64,000 nucleotides of DNA from Pipra filicauda (lineage: Eukaryota > Chordata > Aves > Passeriformes > Pipridae). Below, in pieces: positions 1-40,905 of the stretch. The notes beneath the pieces were generated by a model. That model saw only the letters and a list, made by a program, of their open reading frames with translations. It had not been told where the DNA came from and made no database searches. The stretch lies in assembly GCF_003945595.2 (NCBI RefSeq), contig NW_024104532.1, forward strand, positions 5,951,501 through 6,015,500, read 5' to 3'. The number at the start of each line of letters is the position of its first letter. Within the stretch, counting starts at the first letter, position 1. A program made the position numbers and the translations under genes.

Positions 1-330
1 GCCATTACATTATATTGTGGGCTCAGGAAATTAAGAATAAGGGCGATGCAGTATTAATCGCCTTCCGCGGTATAAGGAAGGCAGCTCCGACGGCATCTTT
101 CCCCGTCGCTCTCCATCGCACGGCCCCGGAGCCGTCGGGCTTTTTCACAGGTAAGAGGCTGAAGAGGCTGGGAAGCGGTGGGAGAGGAACGCGAGGCCGG
201 GGGCTGGGGGAATTTCCTGGCACAGGAATGGGGATCCAGCCTGGATCCCTGGTGGTGCCACTGCCGCGGGGCACCTCACGCTCAAGCCTTTTATATTCCA
301 GCGTCCAGCAGAAATAACGCAAAGCTCCTA
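1..330. other. Intergenic, CpG-containing block, possible conserved element
   Basis: No gene recognised. It starts AT-rich with ATTA-containing homeodomain-like cores (e.g. about 31-60), then a CpG-bearing stretch to about 160. It differs in texture from the following 2.4 kb. Function is speculative. Confidence 0.25.
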
Positions 331-2780
331 ACGCTGCCCTCCAATGGGATTAGTGTCCTGCCCGATTTGGGTTAACCCAGCCTGCGCCCCGCCGAGCTCC
401 CGCTCCTGCCCGACAGTGCAGGACACCCTCACAGCTCCGGAGCCGTCACCTCTATCCCTGTTCGCCTTTGGAAGGGAGATCGGACAGGGCTTGTTCCTAC
501 AATGGCAAAAGGGGCCCTGCGGTTTTATTTGTGGCTGTTCTGGTGTTACCTAGATCTGTCGTTTTGTGACAGTTCTGCATTTGTCCCTCTTGCTCAGCCC
601 TGGAGAGTGGCTTTAAGATGTAAAAAAATCTTGAACGAACTTTCCCAAACCTGGAGTTACTGTCCCAGAACACAGCTTCTGTGGACTCCTCCTCCCCTCG
701 AATACGTTCACCAGGGAGATCTGAAGTCCCTGGATATTTCTGCTCACCCTCCCTCGCTCCTTGATCCTTTCCTCCCAGCAGCCCTACAGAGGCTCTTCCC
801 AGATTTCAGTCTGAAAATCCCGGGTTTATTTTCACTTTACGTGTGCAGGTTCATGCCTTGCTCTGCCCAGATGTCACATACAGGACCTGACCCCTTCATT
901 TGAGATTTACTTTGGAGATCAGGTACGTCCTGTTTGGTCCTCACTGGTGCCTTAGTCTGTTCCTGGGTTTGGCTCCCCAAGCTCTGATGCCAGATAAACC
1001 CACTGTGATACAGGAAACTCATCTGGTCTTCCTGGAGCTGGGGATTAACTTCCTTCGATTTCAGTGGGAATAATTCAGAACCAATATTTACTGCTGAGGA
1101 GACACAAGGAAGCTGTCCATATACGTTTTCCCCTTGGAATAATGAGCAGTGCCCTGGAGCCAGATGGCATTGCCAAGGGGTGGTAGGAAGCAGGATGAAG
1201 CCAGTGCTTGGGATACCGAATTTGTGATGTCCTGCCACCACAGCACAGCCCTGCATTCCCTCCTGCCCCCTCAGTCTCTCCAGGTGCCTCAGGATCAGGA
1301 CTCCCATTTGTCATCAAGGTCTGGGGCTCCTTGTCCTGGGCAGTAGGTCTGTGGGTCCCACCCTGAAACAATTAATTCTTCAAAACACACCCTCTGCACA
1401 AACCCACTTCCCACAGGTAAAATGAAAAATGCAGGTGAAATTTGCTGAGAAAGGGAATTCCCTTTCAGTGACAGCCCAGGTAAAGTGGAAAGGGAAACCT
1501 GCTGAACTAGGAAATGCCCAGTACATGCATGAAAGGCTCAGCAGGCAAATCCCTTTCTGTGGTTTCTGAACGAATAAAAATTGATTTATTATTTTTTTTC
1601 CTCCATTCCATGCTTGTTCCTTAATATCCTGCTCTCTGTCTCCCGGGCCCTGCACACAGGAGATGAAAGCAGAGAAAACCAAACAAGCCATTGGCGCTGC
1701 TCACTCAATTGATTTTTACACAAAATTTGCCTTCGTGCACTAAGGGTGGAAAAATGATCCCATTAATAATGAATAACAAAAACAAATGCAGAGAGGAAAT
1801 CAATAGCAGCACATCTGATATCACGGGGGGACCTGGGGGCAGCCCCCAGATGTACAGAAGCGTGTGTGGGAGAGGCCACAGGATGGGGCACATGGGGACA
1901 CCCAGCACGGGTGGGTTTGGGGGTGCAGGAGGGAGGTAGTAGGTGCTGCAGTGCGGTTGATGGCCTGGGAGGAGCCTGTGTGTGTGTGTGCATCCCCATC
2001 AGGGCATGTCCCATGGGAGCAGCAGGACCCCCTGAGGGTCCCTGGTGGTGTTCACCCACACCTGTGGTGGCACCAGGGGCTGGTCCAAGGAGCAGCTACT
2101 GGCAAGGGGAGCACAGGCTGGAGCAGGGGCCATGCCACTTCCCAGAGAAAACTGGTGTTTTCAGCTGCAAAAATCCCAACGTCCAGTCTCTTTTTTTCCT
2201 CCACACCTTCCACACTCAAGGTTTCCCTTCTGAGTTTTCAAGGATGTTTGCCCACCCCAGGAGACACATTCAGTTTGGGATGAAAAACCTTTCTTAGGAC
2301 AGCGGTTTCTGCTGGAGCCCAGGCTTTGCTCCAGGCCCTGGGCTGGGGGCTGTGGTTCCTATGGCTGGAGTGAAGACTGGACTCTGCATCCGGAGATGTG
2401 GGATTCTGGGATGAGGGACTGCCAGGCCCCTGGACTAGAGGACTGGGAGCCTCAGCACTCCAGCACCCAGCCCAGCTCAGCAAGGAGCAGCGGTCAGAGC
2501 CACTCCAGGACAGTCAGACACCTTCGAGCAGGGCTCCAGGGTGAGAGAAGAACACTGAGAAGGGGCCCCAAGGAGCCCAGCACTCAGCCCCGCACAGAAA
2601 TGGTGCTGCACCCTCCATCACCCACTGTCTCACTGTGACCAGCCCAAGGGTGCTGAGAGTACATGGCCGTGGGCTTTGGGTGGGCATCCACAGCCAGGAG
2701 CTCTGTGGAGACCCACCGAGGCATAGAAAGTCCCACTTTGCACTGGTACAAAGCAGAGGGAACTCACTCTGGTCGTACAG
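331..2780. other. Intergenic, no gene or known element seen
   Basis: Open frames here are short and unlike any protein I recognise. A (TG)8 microsatellite lies at about 1977-1993. Confidence 0.5.
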
Positions 2781-2789
2781 CCTCAAGAG

Positions 2790-3170
2790 TTATTTTCAGA
2801 ATAGTGTTTTAAAGCCATTAAGCAGATTTGTCTTGAATGACACTCGCTGTGCTTTGCAGTTTGCCTGGAAAAGTTAGATACAAATTTATTCCATCAAGAT
2901 CATTTAGACTTTGTTTCTTTAAGCAAATTTAGAACTACGTATGCAGAAACATGTCACAACAGTTGCAGTAGAATTTTATATAGGGGAGCAAAACAATGCT
3001 CAGAGGAAAATGAAATGCTGTGTTTTTAAATCCAAATAGAATTAAGAATATACAACTCTAAACAAATCTAGATTAGTTGCTGCCAAATTGTACTGACACT
3101 TGGTAATTATCTTCAACCTGCCGGGTGGAAATAGCATTCCCAGATGCTGATTGAAAGCAGAGAAAGTGTC
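2790..3170. other. AT-rich intergenic block, possible conserved non-coding element
   Basis: Sharp change to AT-rich, non-repetitive sequence with many homeodomain-like cores (ATTA, TAATTA-like), flanked by GC-rich sequence. No coding potential. Conservation is inferred only from texture. Confidence 0.3.
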
Positions 3171-5379
3171 AGAACTGCTGGACCTGCACAGGCCCCCTCA
3201 GGCAGCCAAGTCTGTGGATGCTCAGGGTTGGCTCAGTGCCTGACTGTTTTTCACTGTCCATGGATTGGGAAGGGCAGTGCTGGAGTCACCACGGGGATAG
3301 GGCAGACCATGGGCGAGGGGGGCAGCCCTCGGGAGGGGGGGGAACAGCCTTGCCAGCTCCTGAGCACATCCAGCGCTGTGCTGGTCCCAGGACCAGCCCC
3401 CTGGCACCACCAGCTGGATCCCAGTGTGGGTCATTATTTTGAAGTGTTGGAGGAGTGTGATCTCTCTCCATTTACTCACTGTCATAAGAGACGAGCCAGG
3501 ACTGAAACCGAGGTATCATCCTCCAACAGAGCTCAGCATTCAGAGCTCAGTGAGGGCAGTGAATAGCCCAGAGCCTGTTTCGAGTGGAGGGGTTTGTGCT
3601 TTCAGTGGAATCATCTTGGTGTCACTCCCCATCTCCTCGTCCTTGGAGGAGATGCTCCCACCAGGCAGGTGAGCAGAGCTTCTCTTTCCAGGACTGAAAG
3701 GAGGAGGGAGCAGATGGGGAGGTGAATCACAATGCTAACATTTACTTGCTTTTAAACTTGCATGAGTGTGGAGCTAAAGCTGAGAGAGTCAGAGGGCAGG
3801 TGGATGGGCAGGGAAACCTCTGATTTTCCTCCTCCTGAGGCTGGTGTGTCTAGCGCCCACCTGTGGGCTTACCAGGGCCCTCAGTCATCCCGGGAGAGCC
3901 CTGACACTGGATCCCAAAGTCTTGGGGATGTCATAGGGGAAGGGACCGTGGCACAGGAGACAAATCCTCCCCCGGGTGCTCCCCCCGGCAGGGCCAAGGG
4001 GCACTGCCTGGGCTGCCCTGGGGGAGACACACCCTCCAGGCTCCTCTGAGAGCTGCAGCTCTGCACAGAGCACACCCAAACACTGCAGTCCACACCAACA
4101 CCAACACATGCAGGAGGTTAGAGGACAAACCCACCAAAAATCAGGACATTATTTGGGTAGAGGGACTACATTTTCAGGACGTGTGTGATGCAAAGTAACG
4201 AAGGTTCAGCTGGGCCCATTTGCCCAGAGCCTCAAGTATTGCTCAGGTGCCCAAGCAGGTCTCCCCCATTGCATGTGGTATCTCCACAGCTCCCCACAGC
4301 CCTCCCCTGGGCCCTGCAGCCCCCCCTCAGCCCCCCACAGCTCCCTGTACCCTACAGGTTCTGCCAGCAGGAACAAAACACGCCAAGGATCTGAGTCAGA
4401 GATGTAGTTAAAGTTTGATATCTCAGTTGTCTCAGAATACATTTGTTTTTCCCCAAATGTCAAAACAAATTAGTCTGCAGCCACTGCCACATCCTGGCCT
4501 GAGTGCAGATCTCTGCTAGGAAAACTAGCACAGCTCAGGGATCCTCCTTCAGGTACTGCAGTGAGAACATGTAACAGCCTCTGGAAAACATCTGAACCTC
4601 TGTTCTTTGCTTGGTTGGTTTTACACCCTGTGACTCCCCGGTTGACAGACACAGCTCCAGGCACTCGCGAGGGAATGGGACACACAGGCCCCTTCCTGTG
4701 GAGCAGAGGCATGAGCATGTCCTTGGAGCAGGACAGAGAAGGAGGTTTAGGGATGGGGATTCTGGGCAGGTGAGAAGGGTGGATTCCTGGATCCCTTGCT
4801 GGTGGAGGAACCTCCAAGGCAGTTGCAGATGAGATGGAGCTGGAGGGGTAGCTGGGGCCAGCTCTGAGAAGGTCACATGGGGAATGAGCTGACCAAGTTT
4901 TGATGCTGCCAACAGGCTGAAATGCCTCACAACACAAAATAACTCTCATCTAAAGACAGAAGAAAATATTTAGGAAAAACTTTGATAATCCTTTTAATGG
5001 TGGACTTTTCAAATAGAGATCTTCTGCTTTTTTCAGTAGTTTTTTAGTGGGGAGGCAGAGGAGGGGCAGTGAAGGAACCTGAAATATTTTGAATAGAGCA
5101 AGTGTCTTCTTTGACAAAGACACTGGGGTGAGAGGAGTTGTTTGCTTCCTCCTATAATGAGGAAACCTGAAATATCATAAATCTGGGGTCAGCCCAGGCC
5201 AAAGCTGGGTGGAGAAGCGGAGCAGCGGCGACACGCGCAGCCCTGTCCCCTGCCAACGGGGCACGTGAGCCAGTCATGTAGTATTAGTGGCTCCATGTTG
5301 CAGTCAGGTTGGATGCCACGTGCAGGCACATTAACATGGAAAACACATTAGCCCCCGCCGAGGAAACCTGAGCAAATTG
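3171..5379. other. Intergenic, no gene or known element seen
   Basis: Moderately GC-rich sequence with short uninformative frames. Around 4,930-5,230 an AT-richer patch is present, without recognisable motifs. Confidence 0.45.
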
Positions 5380-6320
5380 GCCATGAGATGCAGCGTCCTG
5401 GGATTTCACACCAGTGCCATTCCCGGGACAGGACGCCACGGCAGAGCTGGGGCCCGAGGAGTGAGTTGGCTCCAGTTCAACACAGTCCCAGTCAGCCAAA
5501 GGAGCACCGGATTGGAGGAGCCCTCTGGAATGGCACAGATCCATCACCTGACGCAGCCTCCCCCGACCCCGTCCCTGGCTTGCGCCCCCGCACAGGGACC
5601 GCGGGGGGTGGCTGCGGGTACCACCGCGACCCTCCCGCACCCTGCGGGAGAGCACGTCTGTCCCGTGCCTCGGAGTCAGCTTCTGTCCCAGCACCTCATG
5701 AAATATTAACCCCAGAGCCGGAGCGTTCCTAGTCTCTCTGGGGAAAGAGGCACATTTGCAACGCTCCGAGGATGATCTCCTCTCCCGGACACCCCGTCAC
5801 GCACACTTGCACCGGGCTGGCACGTGGTCCCGGGAGCGTCTCCCGCCGGGAAGGGGCACGGAGCCCCGCCGGGAGGGGACACGGAGCCCCGTCGGGCTGT
5901 CCCCTCAGCTGACCCTGCCGCGATCCCCGACGGCCGCCCCGACCCCGCTCCTGGGGCACTTCTGGGGGTGACCCCGCTCAGCCCCCTCTGCCAGACCGCG
6001 TGTGCTCCGAGCGAGGGAGCCGAGGGAGAAGCCCGCGGCAGTGTGGGCTGGAGAAGGGACCCGGGGGGAGCACAAGCCGTGGTCAGAGACTCGCAGGAGC
6101 GGGGAAGCACGCGGGGCATCGCCATACTCGCGTGAAGCCCCCGCTGCGCCGTTTAGGAACCTCGGTCTGTGCCCCAGCACCGGGACCGAGGTGTTCGGCT
6201 CTGCCCTGGGGACATGCCAGGACCGAGCCCCTCCCGGGCATCCCCTCCTAGCAGCCCAGCCCCGGCCCGATCTGGCTGCGGCAGTGGGAGCAGTGCGGAG
6301 GAAACGGGAGAGCGGCAGCA
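5380..6320. promoter_or_regulatory. Orphan CpG island
   Basis: About 0.9 kb of dense CpG dinucleotides, separate from the TCERG1 island by about 2.9 kb of CpG-poor sequence. It contains a local imperfect repeat around 5,850-5,900 (cggagccccgycggg twice). Overlapping frames on both strands exist but have only GC-driven composition. It could be the promoter of an unannotated transcript or a developmental enhancer island. Confidence 0.5.
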
Positions 6321-7061
6321 CCTTGGCACATCAATAATTCATAAAATGCCAGCAGCAATGAAGGGAGAGAGGGACCGGGAGCAGAACACAATATCACACA
6401 GCTTTTTAGTGGTCTTTTTCTATTAGTGTCAGCTCTGCAGCTGGTTTCAGTGAGGAGAACTTTCCCTGGATGCCCCCAGAATTTCAGGATGGGGCCTCCT
6501 GGCCAGGGCCTGCTCCCAGTTCTGTGGTGGCTGATGCAGTTACAGGACTCTGATAATTTCAGAAGGACTCGCAGGGCACTATCCTGGCCAAGGAGCTGCA
6601 AGAGATGACACACTGCAGGCAGCCAGGCTGGACTCGGCTCTGCTGTCCCCTCTCCAGCCATCACCTCCAACGAGCCCTAGTTTGGGTGACCCCCTGCTCT
6701 GGCTGACTCAGGACACCTCCCAGACCTCCCACCTGTCTGCTGCCCTCGCCACAGCTGAGCCTGCACCTGCTTCCCTGTGTCAAGGGGAATCTGCTGACTC
6801 CACATGTACAGAGAAAATGGGATTTTTTTCATGTAAAATACAGGGAAAACCTTGGGCCAGACCGGGGAGCTCCGTGCCTGGGGCCTGCATGAACCACACT
6901 GTGCCATGCCATGCCAACAGATGGGGACATGCCCTGTTAAATTCCAACAATGCCCAGACCCACCTGCTCCCCACAACGCCTGGTTGATGCCTCCTATGGC
7001 CTTGGAATGGGCTGGCCCAGCCCCACCACTGAGCTGGGCCACGGCACTCATGGCCCCCATG
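6321..7061. other. Intergenic, no gene seen
   Basis: No recognisable exon or repeat; short frames only. Confidence 0.45.
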
Positions 7062-7128
7062 GCACCCAGAGCACCCAGAGCACCCACAGCACCCACAGCA
7101 CCCACAGCACCCACAGCACCCACAGCAG
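7062..7128. repeat. Minisatellite, 9-bp unit (GCACCCACA)
   Basis: About seven tandem copies of a 9-bp unit, the first two diverged (gcacccaga). It generates Ser/Thr/His or Ala/Pro/Thr strings in all frames, so overlapping frames are artefacts. Confidence 0.9.
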
Positions 7129-7129
7129 G

Positions 7130-8680
7130 AGGGTGCTTCACTCCCAATTTGAGCAGTGAACTGCCAGGCTGAGGGGGAAAGGGGGAGACTGGGGAAGCAG
7201 AGCCTCCCCCTGCTGCCGCTCTCCGACACGGGACCTGGGGGTCTCCCCGGCAGATGCTGGCACCGCAGCAGCCCAGAGGCCCTGCAGACAGCTCAGGGCA
7301 AAATTTTTAATTTGGCATCACACTTCAACATGAAATCTGAAAAAAAAATTAAAACAGGATGACAAGATGTCAGCGTCTCTGAGGTGGCACAGCCCTACTG
7401 CTGCTGCAGCTCCAGAGCAGGGGCCGGTCCCGGCAGCTCCAGGGCTGCCCCACTGTGCCAGAGGGAACCTCGGTGCTGAAACCAGCTCCTGGCACAGAGA
7501 TGCAATGAGGATGGAACAGGCCACTCGCCTTGGACATGAGGAAACATGAGAATGTGGGCAGGAGCATCCAAACCACAGGATTTCAGGATTACTCCCTGTA
7601 TGTCTGGCAGAGAAGTTAGATCGTGTCAGAAATAGTCTTTTAAAAACTACAGAAATCCAAACATCTGAAAAGGTTCACAGTTCAAAAACCTCCCTGGGAA
7701 CACTCTCTGGAGCAGCAGCAGCAGCAGTGGCAGCAGCCCTGAGCCGGTGCCTGGCACAGCATAGCCAGCAGCTTTCCAGCCATGGAGTAAAGGCCTGGAA
7801 AGGATCGGCGAGAGGGAGAGGGGAACCAGGGCTGCAGTGGCGGCCCCAGCCACAGACTTCTCTGGAAAAGTGCCTGGATACCCCGTGTGCCCCAAAGGCG
7901 TTCCATTTGCACGATCCCATCAGCCAATCCAGCAGCCCTGGATCTGTTTGGAATTCCCCTGGGTGTGGGTTTGGACCTGCACCCTTGTCCCTGCACCCCC
8001 AGAGCCCACTCTGCTGGTAATCAGGGAGGGTGTCCAGGCAAACAGCGAGTTGAGCTATTGGAATTCTGTGTTTTAATGAAATCCAGGGAAGCGTATATCA
8101 GTCACAGTAAATTGTACTGTTGCCAAGAGCCACGTCCTTCGGCACAGGGAGCTGCCAGCAGATTCGTCGAAATGACTCCTGTTTTGCAGCTCACCATTAA
8201 CTGCTCCTGAAGGAGCTGCAGTCAGAGCATTCCTGGCTGGAATGTTTTAAGAAAACAAAGGTGAGGGTGAGGGGGACTGGGGTGCAGCAGCGGTGCCAGT
8301 CTCCCTCCCCAAACCCAGGAGAGGGCCCTGCAGCTGCTCCTGCCTGCCAGCCTGACATCAATAAAACATGGAGACAAGCCTGGAAGAGGGAGATGAAAAG
8401 GGGATGAAAGATGTGTGGAAGACAGGCAGCCCCACTGTGTGGGGAGGATCTGAGCCACAGCGGCCAAAACCTGTTTCAATCTCTGCCATAGGAAAGCGCT
8501 GGTGAGGGGGTATGTGGGGGGCACACCTGGCTCCTCCTCTCCCCTGGCAGAGCGGAGTAGGTGCTGTGCCCCTCACCCCAGGGGCAGAGCCAGGAACTGA
8601 TCCCCATCTCAGGGGCCATGGAACAGGGAGGGCCACAGCTCCCCAGGCTGCTGCCATCCAGGTTTGGGGCTAGGACAGGC
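7130..8680. other. Intergenic; possible conserved element near 8,050-8,230
   Basis: No gene recognised. The stretch around 8,050-8,230 is non-repetitive and of mixed composition, with an ordered, conserved-looking texture; the rest is GC-rich and unremarkable. Confidence 0.3.
7711..7728. repeat. Short (AGC)n microsatellite
   Basis: Six AGC/CAG units, followed by an interrupted tggcagcag. Intergenic, non-coding. Confidence 0.7.
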
Positions 8681-8688
8681 TGGGGACA

Positions 8689-9000
8689 TGCTGGGATGGA
8701 GCTGGGGACACACTGGGAAGGAGTGGCACATGCTGAGATGGAGCAGGACACTCTGGGATGGAGCAGGACACGCTGGGAAGGAGCGGGGCACGCTAGGATG
8801 GAGCTGAGAACACTCTAGGATGGAGTGGGACACACTGGGATGGAGCAGGATATGCTGGGATGGAGATAGGGACACACTGGGATGGAGTGGGACACACTGG
8901 GATGGAGCAGGATATGCTGGGATGGAGATAGGGACACACTGGGATGGACTGGGACACGTTTGGATGGAGCAGGATATGCTGGGATGGAGTGGTACACGCA
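8689..9000. repeat. Minisatellite of about 20-bp units with a 62-bp higher-order period
   Basis: Around 15 copies of CTGGGATGGAGCAGGACACG-like units. Between 8,821 and 8,942 a 62-bp triple unit is repeated twice almost identically, showing recent expansion. The Ser/Pro-rich minus-strand frames across it are repeat artefacts. Confidence 0.92.
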
Positions 9001-9485
9001 GGCTCTGGGGGAGCCCCAGCACCCACTGACCTGCCCCAAACCTTCACAATGGCAGCAACTTCAAGCAAAACCCACGAATAAAAACCCCGAGCAGCAAACT
9101 CACAAAGTGCATGAGGGTCTCTGTGGCTCACCACCGACAAAGGGCCCCTTAGCACTCCCATTATTTTCATTATTTAATAAAAGACAGATGTTTTCATTGA
9201 GAGCCGGAGAGGAACGGGAAATGCGGGATCACAAATCCAAGCCCGTTAGAGGCGGAAGGGAGCGGCGGCCCAGCGAGGCCGGCGCAGGACCCGCGGGGGA
9301 TGGAGCTGCTCCAGCCGTCCGGGCTGTTCCTTCGCCAGGACGCCGGCGGGATCCAGGCAGTGTTCGATCCGCTGCCCCCGCCCTCGGGCTCCCCGTGCGG
9401 TGCGGCCGGCGCTAACTCCGACGGGGGCCCTTCCCCGCCGCGGGGTCGCTCAGTACTCGTTGTCCCCCCCCTCCCCCCGGCACAG

Positions 9486-9498
9486 CGCCCCCTAGTGG
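9486..9498 (-). promoter_or_regulatory. CTCF core motif
   Basis: CGCCCCCTAGTGG matches the reverse complement of the CTCF core CCASYAGRKGGCR at every position. It sits at the upstream edge of the TCERG1 promoter, about 450 bases before the ATG, a typical place for a promoter boundary site. Binding is not shown. Confidence 0.6.
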
Positions 9499-9545
9499 AC
9501 CCCCGACTCCCCGCTGCAGGCCCGCTCATTGGCTGCGAGACACTG

Positions 9546-9553
9546 TGACGTCA
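9546..9553 (+). promoter_or_regulatory. TCERG1: Palindromic cAMP response element TGACGTCA
   Basis: Full 8-bp CREB/ATF palindrome in a CpG-rich context, 14 bases after an inverted CCAAT box. CRE plus CCAAT is a common proximal-promoter pairing. Confidence 0.65.
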
Positions 9554-9699
9554 CGGGGCGGGACGTCCCCTCATGTTCGTCTCCTCTGGCCGGGCGCGCG
9601 CCACCGCCCCGGGCGCTGATTGGCTCGCGCCGTCCCGCCCGCTGATTGGGCCCCGCGCCCCGTCCCTTCTTCCCCCCCTCCCCTTTACGACCGAAAATC

Positions 9700-9707
9700 A
9701 CTTCCGG
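9700..9707 (-). promoter_or_regulatory. TCERG1: ETS/GABP site ACTTCCGG
   Basis: ACTTCCGG, the reverse complement of CCGGAAGT, is the preferred GABPA/ETS motif and typical of housekeeping CpG-island promoters. Confidence 0.5.
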
Positions 9708-9733
9708 GTTCTCCCCCACGGGGGGTCGCGGCC

Positions 9734-9741
9734 CACGTGAC
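9734..9741 (+). promoter_or_regulatory. TCERG1: E-box CACGTGAC
   Basis: CACGTGAC is the USF/MiT-type extended E-box, within the CpG island between the ETS site and the direct CCAAT boxes. Confidence 0.5.
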
Positions 9742-9947
9742 GCCACCGTCCGCGAGCGGCGCGCGCCGCCCGCGCGCAGCCAATGAGGGCGCGCCCGGCT
9801 CCCCCCATTCAAAGCCGGCGGGCGCGGCGGCCAATCGCGGGGCGCGCCCGCCCCCGCGCGCGCTGACGGGCGTGCTGTGCGGCCAATGGGACGCGTCGGG
9901 GGCCGCGCGCGGGGGCGGGGCGGGTGCGCGCGGCGGCGGCGGCGGCC

Positions 9948-39627
<29,680 letters not shown>

Positions 39628-39805
39628 TTACGGAATGCTCCTAATCCAAGGGTGTCTGTTAAATCCAAACGCTTGCATGAGCCATCTGTCAGGTTACACA
39701 CATCCATTGCCGTGAATATATTCAAACATCTGAGGAGCAGAGGCAGGAGCAGCTTTTGTGAACATAAAATGGTCTCTGGGGAGGGAAACAACAACAAAGC
39801 CCCAC

Positions 39806-39811
39806 ATTAAA
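39806..39811 (+). promoter_or_regulatory. TCERG1: Alternative polyadenylation signal ATTAAA (TCERG1)
   Basis: ATTAAA variant about 180 bases after the stop codon, a possible proximal poly(A) site. It is a common hexamer, so support is weak. Confidence 0.3.
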
Positions 39812-40518
39812 GGTATTTATGAGTTAATTGGGGCATGACTGACAAATCCCAAGGTGTGGGGCTGTTTGGTGACTGCAGGTCTCGGGGCGGGGTGTGTGAG
39901 GTGTGGATGTCTGGTACCTGGGGCTTTCCTCTCAGCACTGTCATACGTGTGAGTCCCAGGCGTGATCACGTCGTGGTTTGAGCGTGTCCTACGTGTGTGC
40001 CACAAGCTGCCTCATGGTTCCTGCAGTCCCTGGCTGAGGAGGTGACATGCTCTGATAGCTTAAATTATTGATCACAGCCTGCCCTGGAAACACCGGTCCC
40101 AGTTCTCTGCTTCCACCCTTGGGAATGGAACTAAATCCGTTAAAGCCAGGGTTAGAGCTGAGCGGAGAATTGGGACTCAGAGACGAACCCAGGTTTGTTC
40201 ACAGGCTGCTCTGTTCCTGCCCCCAGCCATCAATTAGCAGCAGTCAGGTTGCTCTGCCCAAGTGAAGATCTGTCTAATAACTTTTGCTCAAAGCTGGAAA
40301 CACTTGGTGCATCCCAGAGGTGACCGAGCAGGCCAGGACGGTTGTATAAACACGTTTTTATTTACGATAAAGTGATCTTTACATACTCTGGATTAGACTG
40401 TGGATTCCCTCTCTGGGCAATTCTTGTAAACTATACTCCTGTTTTGAATGTTAAACTTGTGTTTCTAAAGTTTAATTTTGAAAATGTTGGGATTGTTCAG
40501 TTTATGTATTTGAACTAC

Positions 40519-40524
40519 AATAAA
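40519..40524 (+). promoter_or_regulatory. TCERG1: Polyadenylation signal AATAAA (TCERG1)
   Basis: Exact AATAAA about 890 bases after the stop, with T/G-rich sequence some 50 bases downstream. It is the best candidate for the TCERG1 3' end. Confidence 0.65.
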
Positions 40525-40545
40525 CCAACCCTTTTTATATATGGA

Positions 40546-40869
40546 TTGTACAGGCCTAATCCCGATTTCTGTTGAATTTTGCTGGACTTGTGAATTTATG
40601 AGTAAAGCAAACAACTGAAGTGATACCGCCTACATTCTTGGATGTGTTTGGCAGAACAGGGCCCGTGGCACTGAGCAGTGTGGGGTCAGTGTGTGGGCAA
40701 GGGAGGTGAGCAGAATAATACTGTCCTTTAGTGCTTTCATCTGTTGCTTGAATGTGAGCTGGCAGGGCTGGCAGAGCCAAAGTTTCCTTCTGCTGCTTCT
40801 GTGTTTGATGTGGGTCTCTTCCCCTGGCCGAGGGCTGGGGAAGGAGCCCCCTTCTTCCCTGAGAAAGTG

Positions 40870-40905
<36 letters not shown>

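Larger units (their letters stand above)
9528..9887. promoter_or_regulatory. TCERG1: Cluster of six CCAAT boxes (NF-Y type)
   Basis: Three inverted ATTGG (9528-9532, 9619-9623, 9645-9649) are followed by three direct CCAAT (9780-9784, 9831-9835, 9883-9887). The switch in orientation across the ETS/E-box pair is visible in the sequence. Multiple spaced NF-Y sites often mark TATA-less or divergent promoters. Confidence 0.6.
39628..40545 (+). other. TCERG1: TCERG1 3' untranslated region (probable)
   Basis: Sequence between the stop codon and a canonical AATAAA at 40519. An earlier ATTAAA at 39806-39811 could give a short 3'UTR isoform. The end coordinate is inferred from the signal, not observed. 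Confidence 0.6.

Noticed and set aside
7711..7728. SCA12-type CAG repeat
   Set aside because: The human SCA12 repeat is in a 5' exon of PPP2R2B; this short run lies upstream of TCERG1 and is unrelated.
8689..9000. CRISPR-like regularly spaced repeats
   Set aside because: The units are contiguous without unique spacers, and the genome is a vertebrate; it is a minisatellite.
8609..9170. Ser/Pro-rich repetitive frames on the minus strand
   Set aside because: Direct translation of the 20-bp minisatellite; its units are not multiples of three throughout and no start context is convincing.
1..9190. Exons of an upstream gene such as POU4F3 or RBM27
   Set aside because: No POU-domain, homeodomain or RNA-binding protein sequence appears in any frame of this interval.
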